A stretch of 64,000 bases of DNA. Origin: Diphasiastrum complanatum. Lineage: Eukaryota; Streptophyta; Lycopodiopsida; Lycopodiales; Lycopodiaceae. Below are positions 10,581-20,213 of the stretch, one piece after another (positions within the stretch are counted from its first letter, which is position 1; every line of letters begins with the position of its first letter). The position numbers and the translations under genes were made by a program. Under the pieces are notes generated by a model that was given only the letters and a program-made list of their open reading frames with translations, was not told the origin of the DNA and searched no databases. The stretch is from positions 9,255,364 to 9,319,363 of the forward strand of contig CM055113.1 in assembly GCA_029204225.1 (NCBI GenBank), given 5' to 3'.

Positions 10581-11530
10581 ATCAGCACCGCCCTCACAAC
10601 AATGTCACTCGCATCCGTATCAAGGATGTGGGGTTTTAGAGGGTCAACAATTTTTATAGTGACGCAATCAACGATAGCTTGCTTAAATTGATCAAAGCAA
10701 TTCAGTCCACTCACCAAACTTGTTCTTTTGAGTTAAGTTAGTCAGAGCTGTTGCAATACGGGAGTAATCCTTAAACATATTTTCTATAAGACACCACTAA
10801 TCCTAGGAAAGAATCCAATGTTGTCAAATCAGCTGGCACAGACCATGCAACGATCATAGCATAGCAATTGTTTTAGGATCTAGTCTCACTCCATCAATAG
10901 TCACAATATGACCTAAATACTTAATTTCCTTTTTAAAGAGTTCTCTTTTTTTTGCATTAACAAACAATTTGTTTTCCCTCAAGGTAGACAACACAGTCCT
11001 AAGGTGAGTCATGTGCTTGACCTCACTTGCACTGTAAGTCATAATGTCATCAATAAAATTTACGACAAACTAACGCATATATGATTTGAGCACATCGTGG
11101 ATATAGTTGGGGCGTTAGTTAGACCAAAGGGCATCACAAGATACTCGTAGTGACCAAATTGAGTTCGGAAGATAGTTTTGTGCATCCTCTTCACGAAGTC
11201 TAACCTGATGATACTCACTCTTCAAGTCTATCTTACTAACTACAGTAGCACCATGAAGAGCATCTAGCAAGTCATCATTGTGTGGCATAGGATATTGATG
11301 CTTAGCAGTTATCTTGTTTAGGCCTCGTTAATCCACACACATACGCCAAGACCCATCTTTCTTTTTTACTTGAATGATCGACGAGGCAAAAGGTGAGATG
11401 CTAGGTCTAATTTGCCCATGTGCAAGATAATCCTCTACCATCTTCCTCACCTCCGTTTCCTCTCTCTAGCTCATTCTATAAGGTGGTTTACTAATAGGAC
11501 AAAATCCTTGAATAATCCCAATCTTATGCT
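10581..11530 (-). pseudogene. Gypsy G1: reverse transcriptase and start of RNase H
   Basis: RT of a Ty3-gypsy element, leftwards from about 11520: QGFCPISKPPYRMS, IRPSISPFASSIIQVKKKDG near 11370, MCVD-RGLNKITAKHQYPMP near 11310, [20 protein letters not shown], and the catalytic [10 protein letters not shown] near 11040-11070. Then ELFKKEIKYLGHIVTIDGVR near 10890-10940, TALTNLTQKNKFGEWTE, and the RNase H start DTDASDIVVRAVL near 10590-10620, where the frame breaks into integrase tail. Numerous stops and frame changes. Confidence 0.8.
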
Positions 11531-12200
11531 CAACATTTCTACTAGGCGGTAATGCAGATGACAAATCATCAGTAACCACATCTATAAACTCACTCTTAAA
11601 TTCACGGTCTAGGTTAGTTGACGTATTGCCTTCCACCTGCAACATGCTACTCTTACTAGTACTAATAGTCATATCTAGCAGAAAACAAACATGCATGCTG
11701 TCACAACTTACCTTACGTAATTGGGTAGCTGAGAAAAGTGGTCTTGGAGTTTCCACATCCCCAAAATGACATAAAAGTGCGCCAAACGAGTTGTCTCTGT
11801 ATCCAACTCCTCAAAAGTTAAGGGCATACTCACAACCCTCATGTTCCCAAATTTCCATACTCTTTCCATTAACAATCTTGACTGTGTATTAGTACTTGAA
11901 CGATTGTGTGCTCACTCTTAACTTTTTGACAGGAGTTGAATTTATGACAATTTACGAGGACCTAGTGTCAAATAGAACTAAATTATCTCCACCACAAAGC
12001 TGTCCACGAATAGTTATCAAAGAAGTGTCGGAAATTTGATACCCATGTTGTGCCGCTTTTGACAATGTCACTGGAGGAGCCGTGTCCACCTTCCGCACCA
12101 CAGAAACATTCATCAAACGGAACATCATGATTAACCTCTTGCTAGATCTCTTCTATTTCCATTGGCTGCTATTGCTCTACTTGAAGATTATAGATGGTTC
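11531..12200 (-). pseudogene. Gypsy G1: protease region, heavily degraded
   Basis: Between the gag zinc knuckle and RT. A frame at 11466-11756 (METPRPLFSATQLRKVSCDS, later LPPSRNVEHKIGIIQGFCP) is the protease-RT linker, recognisable by SR-VEHKIG before the RT start. Upstream, LVLFDTRSS near 11970 may be the remains of the protease active-site region. Not translatable as one frame. Confidence 0.5.
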
Positions 12201-12204
12201 TCAT

Positions 12205-13240
12205 CTAATTACATGGACATTCTTTCCATCGATGTTGTCCCAAGCATCCAAAGCATACATTTTCTCTTTTTGCCCTCTCTTGGTCTTGTGGCGACAACAT
12301 AAAGCGTTGATCCCCCTTGGGCATTAGGCCGCCCATACAACCCTTTGCCTTTTGGAGCACCAATCCATTGACCCTTTTGGCCACCTTGAGCTTGCCCTTG
12401 CCATGGGCCTTTGGACTTCTTGAATTTGCACTTATCCCAAGGCATTTGGTCCCTTTGAGCCTACCTGAGGTTCCCACAACTATTTCATGTGACTTCTTCC
12501 CATCTTCTTAGTAAATTGCCATCTGAATGGCATTTTGGACAATATGTGTTTGCTCCTTTCGCACAAAAGGTTGTAGACTCTCCTTCAGTGAAATGGAACA
12601 CATGTAAATACAAAAGTACTTCCTTAGGGATTCTCAACAATGCCTCTCTATATCGATCAAGATACTCCTATACTGACCAATTTTCTTGCTTGAGGCCGGT
12701 TGATTGTTGCATCGCTGATTCTTCTCATCAAGGGACGCCCAATTTTTTACAAACATCTATCGAAATGCCTCCCATGAACTTGGTACAGACCATTTTTCTC
12801 AACTTTCCTTATAATTGATAGGTAGCTTCAACAATCATCTTTGAATCATCAGTAATGCCGCACATCAAAAAGGCCTTCTCCCATTTCTGCAACCAGTTTT
12901 TTGCTGCATCTGTGGTTCTTACAGCTTTTGCACTTGTAAACTTCGAAGGTTTCAAGTCCTTAATGGACGGCAACTTGCGCTTCCTTGCCAATCCTTCATT
13001 TTTGTCACTTGAACCAAGTTCACCACCCAAATTCCTAGTTCCATTGATTCTTTCATGTGCATGACCAGGCTTCAATTGCTCCAAAATTTGTTTTAGCATA
13101 AGCTCCATGCCATCAACCTTAGCAAAAAGTGCATCAATCCTATGAGAATCATGAAGACTATCGCTTGAGGATGCCATAGCAGAAGAATAGCTAGAAAAAG
13201 CAAAGTGATATGCAAAACTACGCAAAAGCCCTTGAAGCAA
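12205..13240 (-). pseudogene. Gypsy G1: gag
   Basis: N-terminal frame from 13240 (or the MASSSDSLHDSHRIDALFA start at 13180) through KQILEQLKPGHAHE, KRKLPSIKDLKPSKFTSAKA and NWLQKWEKAFLMCGI to 12809, the capsid-type gag start of a gypsy element. The middle is broken. The end at 12214-12255 is a zinc knuckle, CFGCLGQHRWKEC, of the CX2CX3HX4C form used by many plant gypsy gags. Capsid and nucleocapsid would package the RNA. Confidence 0.7.
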
Positions 13241-13716
13241 AGCACAAACAAGCTTTTTGCGCTGCTCTCTAACTATACAAATAGATCGCCTTGAATTTCT
13301 AAAGAATTGGATAAAATAGACCTTCTACAGCCAAATTCTAGCAACTTACAAACTTTTTTCCTTCAAAAATCAACAAATGAGGTTTTGAAATTGACAATCT
13401 ACAAAACTAAGAGGTAATCATTGAACAACAAAGCAAAAAGCCCTACCCCATCAGTGACCGACCACTAGAAATCTATTGCAACTGAGCCTTTCAGTGCATG
13501 TTTCCTCGGGCTCCACCATGTGAGAAGGTGGTTCATGTTGGTGCGGCCATTTGCATGCACGTCTTGCAAGAATGCAGGTAGGAAAATGACCATCATTCAT
13601 CCATTAATTGGTTATAAACATTTCCAGCAATGGGCCATATTGGAAATGTTTTGAAGCAGATATATTTGCGCCAAAAAAGATGTAGAAACTGAAATGCAAT
13701 GTGCATGACCCCCTCC

Positions 13717-13777
<61 letters not shown>

Positions 13778-13984
13778 CACGCACGCACACAAAGACATGG
13801 AATTTGGAGTGAATGATGCTAGTATGATCCTTGGCTGGCTGTAGCAGCATCTAGAGATCTTTATGAGAGAGGCATCGTGTATCTTGGTATTCTTAGGCTA
13901 TGGGTCTTCTAGGCACTAGTATTTCCATCTTGCATCTCCACACTTGAAATGTACTTTTTAGTCCTATGTACCTTTGGGTTTTAT
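13241..13984. other. Intervening sequence between G1 and LINE 2
   Basis: No gene seen. Presumably holds the leader of G1 on its left and the truncated 5' junction of LINE 2 on its right. The only distinct feature is the CT microsatellite. CACACTTGAAATGTACTT at about 13949-13966 recurs at 18448-18465 in the 3' end of LINE 2, so a short LINE 3' end may be present. Confidence 0.5.
13721..13774. repeat. (CT)n microsatellite, 27 units
   Basis: Uninterrupted CT dinucleotide run followed by a short CA-rich stretch (ACGCACGCACACA). Confidence 0.98.
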
Positions 13985-15074
13985 GAAGACATGAGGCCAA
14001 ACTTCTAACTCATGTGGCAGATATTCTTGGATCCATTTTGACCAGGTTACTTGACAAAGCTGTTATTTATGGTCTCCCTCTGACGTGGTGTACCAACATT
14101 ATCCATCCCATCCATAAGAGTGGTGACCCTATGAAACCTGAAAATTGTCACACCATCATGATAGGTCATATTGTGGTGAAACTCTATTGTGCCATTCTCC
14201 AGACAACTAGAGGCAAAGATTTGGCGATTGCAATGGGTCAGGTAGGCTTCCGAGCCAAACATTTCATTGTTGACCACATCTTCACACTTGAGGAGGCTAA
14301 GTCCAAGCATGAGGAGGTGCATTGCTGCTTTACTAATTTTGGGAGGGCATTTGATTCAGTCCCGAGACATCCACTTATAGAGAGATTGTTTGAGTTGGGA
14401 TTTTTCACAGATACTATCTTGGTAGTTATGGCACTCTATGAGCAGGTTTGGCGATGTTTTAGGATAGATGAGGGTTTGTCCCAGTTGATTAGAAGTACGA
14501 TTGGGGTGAAGAAGGATTGTTCCCTCTCCCCCACTCTCTTTGAACTATATATTGATGAGCTTGAGCAGGCCATTGATCAGGATGGTGGCATTGGCTGTAG
14601 ACTGGGTGACATTCTCATTTCCACTTTACTATATGCAAATAACGTGGCACTACTTTCATTTATAGCGGAGGGATTACAAAGACACTTGGATAGGCTACAC
14701 TTATTTGGAGACGGACCGGGCTTGACTATACATATTGAGAAGACTCAGATCATGATCTTTAACACCCCAGGACCTACATGTAGAGATAGAGTTTCCTTCT
14801 AGATGGTTAGACGTTGCAAATTGTGTCCTTGTATACATATTTGGGTACATTGTTCACAAGTCCCGCCGTTAGTATGAGGCTAGTTGCTACTGCCAGATTG
14901 AGGAAGGGTCATGCTTCGTTGGTAGCCTTAAGCGCTTTTGTTTCAGGAAGTACATTCAAATTCCTTGAGGAACTACAAACTTTTTGAGATTATGGTCTCA
15001 CCTATTGCTATGTATTGTGCAGAGGTTTGGTGCACAAGGATGCCAGACTCGGAATGGGCCAGTATCTCTCTCAC
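13985..15074 (+). pseudogene. LINE 2: reverse transcriptase, catalytically dead
   Basis: Second copy of the LINE family of 3346-6241, 5' truncated at about 13985 where it aligns with 5302 of LINE 1. The frame 14014-14802 carries TIMIGHIVVKLYCAIL, GQVGFRAKHFIVDHIF, motif A CCFTNFGRAFDSVPR and motif B IGVKKDCSLSPTLFELYIDELE. Motif C reads LLYANNVALLS, so YADD has become YANN, and motif A has lost its first Asp (VDF to TNF). The RT cannot be active. The thumb (YLGTLF, then SPIAMYCAEVWCTRMPDSEW near 15000-15060) follows with stops, and the element is interrupted by gypsy G2 at about 15075; its C-terminus resumes at about 17780. Confidence 0.85.
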
Positions 15075-15344
15075 ACATGAACCAAGCTAAGCCCTTAGTC
15101 CCTCATCCGATCATATTGGTTGAGTTTGCAACAATACCTCTCCACGTCGAGGCTAGTCTCCCCTCAGTCCAGAGCAAAAGGACAAGGCCAAGAAAGATGG
15201 ATTATGGCTTTTTTGTCTTGGCAAGCATCTTGTCAAAGATTGTCCTCGTTGCATGGACACGACGCTCCATGTTTTACAGCAGCCTCGAAACACGGACAAG
15301 TGAGGAGATTTTGGAAGACTTATTACTAACCGACGTTGAGTAGG
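15075..15344 (+). pseudogene. Gypsy G2: gag tail with zinc knuckle
   Basis: Frame with EQKDKAKKDGLWLFCLGKHLVKDC near 15168-15242. It is a CX2CX3HX4C knuckle like that of G1, with the first Cys replaced by Trp. It sits at the left edge of the gypsy DNA inserted into LINE 2. The upstream gag and LTR are missing. Confidence 0.6.
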
Positions 15345-15540
15345 CATCCTGTTATAGTTTTTCTTTCTTTTGCATGTATATAAAGTTTGGACATGAGGGT
15401 ATGTCTCACGTCTTAAAAGGGAGAGAGACCATCTGTTGAGGGTCCTCTTGTTACCTGTATGCAAATAAAGAGAATGGAGATTCAGTATTTGTGGTTGTGT
15501 TATGTGAATGTTGATTCTAGTTTTGATTCTTATTTTGGTA
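15345..15540 (+). other. LTR-like promoter/terminator fragment inside G2
   Basis: Non-coding 0.2 kb between gag and RT of G2. It has a TATA-like TATATAAAG at 15377-15385 and an AATAAA signal at 15464-15469, the arrangement of a plant LTR R-region. It occupies the place where protease should be. No second copy recognised. Confidence 0.3.
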
Positions 15541-15652
15541 ATAATCAGATAAGCACGCTCACTAATGAACCACAAGAAGCTTCATTTACTTTTGCATCCC
15601 CTAGTGCACACATGCATTTTCATTACAGCCAAGATGTGACCCAGCAAATGAG

Positions 15653-16600
15653 TTGGAGAAGTGCATCGGCACTCAGTTTAAACACGTGCTAATTAGTAAT
15701 ATGCTAGAGGGATTGCCGCCTAGACATCGTATTGAGCTTGTTCCAGGGGCAAGTCCGGTATGTAGGCCTCCTTATAGGATGAGTCTAAAAGAGGAAGAGG
15801 AAGTCATAAAGATGTTGGAGGAGTATCTCAAGCTGGGGTACATCCGTCCTAGTTATTCACCTTTCGCCTCTCCTATTTTACTTGTCAAGAAAAAGGATGG
15901 TAGTTTCCGGATGTGTGTAGATTACAGAGGATTAAATAAGGTTTTTGTAAAGCACATGTATCCGATGCCCAGGATTGATGATCTACTGGATGCGTTGCAA
16001 GGTGCAACCATTTTTCAGTAAGATAGATCTCAAAAGTGGATACCATCAAATACGGATTCGAGATGAAGATGTCCCAAAGACGGCCTTTCGAACCCGTTTC
16101 GGTCATTGGGAGTTTTTGGTTATGCCATTTGGGTTAACCAATGCACCAGCCACGTTCATGATGCTCATGAACGATGTCTTGCGAGACTATATGGGTAAGT
16201 TTGTCGTCAATTTTATTGACGATTATATTGGTTTTCAGTAAATCGGTCGAGGAGCATGAGATTCATCTCAAGATTGTATTGGGCAAGTTACAAGCTTCTG
16301 TCTTGTATGCCAATGCTCATAAGACAGAGTTGTGTAAGACTCGTGTCAAGTATTTGGGTCACGTAGTGACAGCTGAGGGTATTTCGGTTGACCCAGCCAA
16401 AGTGGCTAAGGTTAAGAAGTGGCCGAGGCCTGCCGATATACGCCAATTGCAATCTTTCTTAGGCTTTTGTAAGTTCTACCGGTGCTTTGTTACGAATTAT
16501 TCTTGGATAGCTGCTCCTCTAACGGACCAGTTACGAAAAAAACAACGCTGTAGTTCGGTGAGATGCTGGAGCTCAGCATAGTTTTGAGGACTTGAAGGAG
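15653..16600 (+). pseudogene. Gypsy G2: reverse transcriptase
   Basis: RT of a Ty3-gypsy element in three overlapping frames. The first has [42 protein letters not shown] and [17 protein letters not shown]. The second has [40 protein letters not shown] and FVVNFIDD near 16200-16224. The third has [49 protein letters not shown] and PLTDQL. The catalytic IDD is present. Frameshifts near 16015 and 16225 break the polyprotein. Close to the chromovirus type. Confidence 0.85.
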
Positions 16601-17060
16601 TAGGTGGCCACGACTCCAGTCCTCAAAATTATGGATACCAGAAACCGTTTGACCTAGAGACGGATGCAAGTGGCATTGCCGTAGGTGCAGTGTTGAGCCA
16701 AGCGGGTAGGCCAGTAGCCTTTGAGAGTAAAAAGTAGACACTAGCTCAACAGAGATATCCTACACACGAGCAGGAGCTGTATGTAATCATACATGTGCTC
16801 AAGGTGTGGAGACATTACTTATATGGCGTCGAGTTTTATGTGTACACAGATCATTATACTTTAAAGTATTTTGCACTTAGGCAGATTTGAAAGGCCGCCA
16901 AGCTCGGTGGGCTGAGCTGATGCAGGAATTTCATTTGGAAATTCGCTTCCGAAGAGGGAAGGAAAATGTGGTCGCTGATGCACTATCGTTGGTACTGCAT
17001 CAGATGAGCCTTGCCTGTAGTTGACAGTGATCTCATGGAGGAGATCAAGAGGGCTCCGCA
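16600..17060 (+). pseudogene. Gypsy G2: RNase H
   Basis: PFDLETDASGIAVGAVLSQAGR near 16655-16710, LAQQRYPTHEQELYVIIHVL, WRHYLYGVEFYVYTDHYTL near 16810-16860. After a frame change, FHLEIRFRRGKENVVADALS near 16928-16987. The Asp, Glu and Asp of the RNase H site are visible (TDAS, HEQELY, YTDH). Stops at 16736 and near 16890 interrupt it. Confidence 0.8.
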
Positions 17061-17072
17061 AAAGGACCCACA

Positions 17073-17775
17073 TTGTCAGTGTGTGTGGCCTATGCATGCA
17101 AGTTAGTTGACCAAGCGGAAGAGTCAGCCTCGCCTGTCGTTTCCGTAGAGGAACACACTAGTACTTATTTGACATACACCGTGAAGGAAGGTATGTTGTT
17201 GAGAAACGGAAAAGTATTCGTGCTAGATGTGAAGGATCTTCACCGTAAGATACTTCATGAATGCCATGATAGTCCCTACGCAGGGCACCCTGGTATTGAT
17301 AAGACTGGTCAACTTTTAAGAAGGCATTATTTTTGGCCACGATTGCAGCGAGGTGTAAGAGAGTACGTCCAACGTGGCACGGCTTGTCAAGCTTGCTACA
17401 TCCACTTGAGATACCTACAGGAAGGTGGGAAAGCATCTCTATGGATTTTATTGTTGGTCTACCAAGGACCCAAGCGGGGTTGAACTACGTTATGGTAGTG
17501 GTAGACAGGTTTTCCAAGATGGCTCACTTCATCGCAATGACCAAGAAGGTCACAGCTCCGCAAGTTGCTGAGTTGTTTATTGAGAATATTGTCAGGTTGC
17601 ATGGCCTTCCGAAGTCCATTGTGTCTGACAAGGATCTCAAGTTTACGAGAAATTTCCGGATTGAGGTGTTCGCCAAGCTGGGAACCCAATTGCGGATGAC
17701 TAGCTCTGAGCATCCTTAGACGGATGTCAGATAGAGCGAGTGAACTAGATCTTGGAAGATATGCTTGCGATTCAC
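17073..17775 (+). pseudogene. Gypsy G2: integrase
   Basis: Zinc-binding region first: ILHECHDSPYAGHPGIDKTG and RHYFWPRLQRGVREYVQ, then ACQAC, giving the HHCC finger. After a frame change near 17400 the core follows: WESISMDFIVGLPRT, VMVVVDRFSKMAHFIAM, FIENIVRLHGLPKSIVSDKD with the first two catalytic Asp, then SSEHP, a stop, and IERVN-ILEDML near 17730-17765. The chromodomain end and LTR are missing; LINE 2 sequence resumes at about 17780. Confidence 0.8.
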
Positions 17776-17779
17776 ATTG

Positions 17780-18480
17780 GGTCAGCTTCTTGTTTCATCA
17801 CATCAGCTATGTAGAGACGGGACGTTTTCAGGGCATTCCACATGAGAGTAGGATCTGCTAGTTATGTACTTTAGACGAGGTGGAGTCTGAGGAGCACCTT
17901 GTCTTCAGATGTCCTATTTATTATGAGATCAGAGGGCAGTACCATTGTCTGTTCTGAGATTCTCTAGTCACAAGACGCATTTCTTATGATGATCCATGTT
18001 GTGTGGCTCTGATGATCCAGGAGATGTTCGGTTTAGAGCATCCATTGAGAGTGGGACATTATTTGAGGATGAGACATGTTCCATGACCAGCACCATACTC
18101 GGAGATAGCGTATAGTGGCATGGCCGAGAGATGTTCATGGACCCAGACGGACTATGGGCACCTATATGAGATGCCGACTTGGTACATCTTCAACACCATT
18201 TTCAGGGCCAGGACGATCTATCCTTTCATACTTCAGTAGAGTTTAGTAGTGGACTAGTTCCATCTGGATATGCTATGTTCTCTTTATCACAGAGTATATG
18301 GCTCTCACATGATCATTGTAGCATTATATCATTGTATCAGTTGCCGTATCTTTTCAGTTATTCAAAGAGTTTATTTATTTGGAGTTTACTCTAGAGTACT
18401 TTGAGTTTTATTTTGGAGACATATTTATGCTCCTACATAGACTATCACACTTGAAATGTACTTCATCTTACATGCTTTTT
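17780..18480 (+). pseudogene. LINE 2: C-terminal zinc-finger-like end and 3' UTR
   Basis: Right half of LINE 2 after the G2 insertion. The frame reads GRFQGIPHESRIC, LCTLDEVESEEHLVFRCP near 17855-17915, then ALMIQEMFGLEHPLR. The Cys and His spacing with EVESEEH-FRCP matches the zf-RVT-like end of plant non-LTR RT proteins. A stop at 18084-18086 ends it, followed by about 0.4 kb of probable 3' UTR up to the TC microsatellite. No poly-A tail is visible. Confidence 0.65.
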
Positions 18481-18497
18481 AGCATTCAAGGACAATA

Positions 18498-18500
<3 letters not shown>

Positions 18501-18572
<72 letters not shown>
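18501..18572. repeat. (TC)n microsatellite, 36 units
   Basis: Pure TC run, followed by a purine-pyrimidine CA/GC stretch (GCACGCACATGCATGCACA) and CACCCACCCACACC, a potentially Z-DNA-prone tail. Confidence 0.98.
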
Positions 18573-18574
<2 letters not shown>

Positions 18575-19770
18575 GTACGCAGGCACGCACATGCATGCAC
18601 ACCCACCCACACCCCTGCACAAGTGCTCACACACAATAAACAATTTTATTTCACGTAGGTTCAAAAGCATTGACAAGAAACCATGTGAATGTTTGCATCC
18701 ATAAATAGCTCCGCAGTTTATTGCTTTATTTCTTTTATTTTGAGGGTAATTTGAGATTGTTAATTAAAAAATTTGCATCTTGTTTTCAGGTTGATTAGAA
18801 CCATAGAAGCCCTTTCAAACCTTTTTGGGTTGGGCTAATGATTTTGTATGCACAGAATGCACCATGTTCTTTATGTCCAGAACGAGTTGAAAAAGCATGC
18901 TTACCCCTGCATCTACCAACACTCCTTGAAGGCCGTTCTTGTCTCTCCATTGTTGTTGCAAGCTCAATAATGTGCAAATCCTGATGATGATCCTCTAACA
19001 ACAAACTTTGTTGGAGAACTCTGCACTTCTTCTCCATTCCACAGCTCTTTCTGTGTGGAAAGTTTAACGTCAACAAGTCTTTTGTTTATTATCTTCCTTC
19101 ACAATTCCTTCCTAGCTTATATAGGCTTCATTTGCTTTATTTTTCTGACTCTCTTCTTCCTCTTTTGGCTGCGCAACAGAATATGATCAAGCTGCTAGGC
19201 ACAAACAGCTCTGAATTGCAGCTTTTGCAGCCCTATTGTTCTTGCCCTCACTGCCGATCTCTCCTCATTGCCCTAATGTTGTTGTTGTCTGCAGTTTGGG
19301 AAGGGCTGCATTTTAAGGTTTCATTAGTAGGCCAGTTTCTCTGCATCACAAGGAAGACCCTTTAACATGTGTATTTGTAGCTCCCATGGACGTAACCCCT
19401 CATTCTTCACGTCTCCATCAATATCCCTTCCAACTGAACAAGAGTATGTAGGGCTAGAAGTACTACCATTCAATATTGATTATAACGCCTGATTTTATTT
19501 GCACCAGTAATCATGATCATATTTTTGTGTGGCGAACACTTATTACCAGACTGAAAAATTTATTTTTGTTCACAATTTGTCTGTAGAGATGTCCTTGCAT
19601 TTTGCAAAAGCGCACAGGACCTGTTGAGACCATAGTTGTTCTTACCATACAGAGCTTTGCTTTGACTTTGTTTTTGCTCCATAGAAGAAGGCAGTTTGTG
19701 TATGATTTTTTGGTGTGTAGAAGAGGAATCTGTATAGTTTCTTCTTTTCTTTTGCTTTGCATCTATCAAG

Positions 19771-19854
19771 CAACGATACCTCACAAGTTACAACCGATAC
19801 CTCACAAGTTACAACCGATACCTCACAAGCAACAATACCTCACAAGTTACAACC
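19771..19854. repeat. Short tandem repeat, four units of about 20-21 bp
   Basis: Unit CAACCGATACCTCACAAGTTA repeated about four times with small changes (the third unit lacks its end, the fourth has CAACAATACC). Confidence 0.9.
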
Positions 19855-20150
19855 AATCTGCTAGATGTAGCAAAAGTAAACGGCTGGACAACAAGTTACT
19901 GGTCCATCTTTCTTGAAGTAGTTGCTGAAACATTTGCGGCTGTTTTCCAAACCCCATAAGCAAACTTGTTAATCTTTGATGTTGCAGTTGCTTGTGTGTT
20001 GACATTGTTGATTTGTGTCAATGCTGGTCTTGATACGAATTTAGGTGAATCTGGCCCTCCTGTAAAATCTTAAAAATTTGGAATTTGGTCGATTCAATGG
20101 TGCTAAATGATTTTTTAGTGCAAAACTTTATCTTGATAAAAACAGAATAA

Positions 20151-20213
20151 TTCTTATGAAGTTAGACAATGAAGGTGGTTTTCTTCTTATGAAGTTAGAC
20201 ATGAAGGTGGTTT
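20151..20213. repeat. Tandem duplication of about 32 bp
   Basis: TTCTTATGAAGTTAGACAAT plus GAAGGTGGTTTT occurs twice in succession, the second copy lacking two bases. Confidence 0.85.

Noticed and set aside
12209-12445. Second minus-strand frame over the G1 zinc knuckle
   Set aside because: Overlaps the gag frame that carries the CFGCLGQHRWKEC knuckle; it is the wrong frame.
18795-19076. Minus-strand 93-codon frame
   Set aside because: No recognisable family and no splice or leader context.
19771-19854. Possible CRISPR-like array of about 20-bp units
   Set aside because: Units are contiguous without spacers; plant nuclear context; an ordinary tandem repeat.
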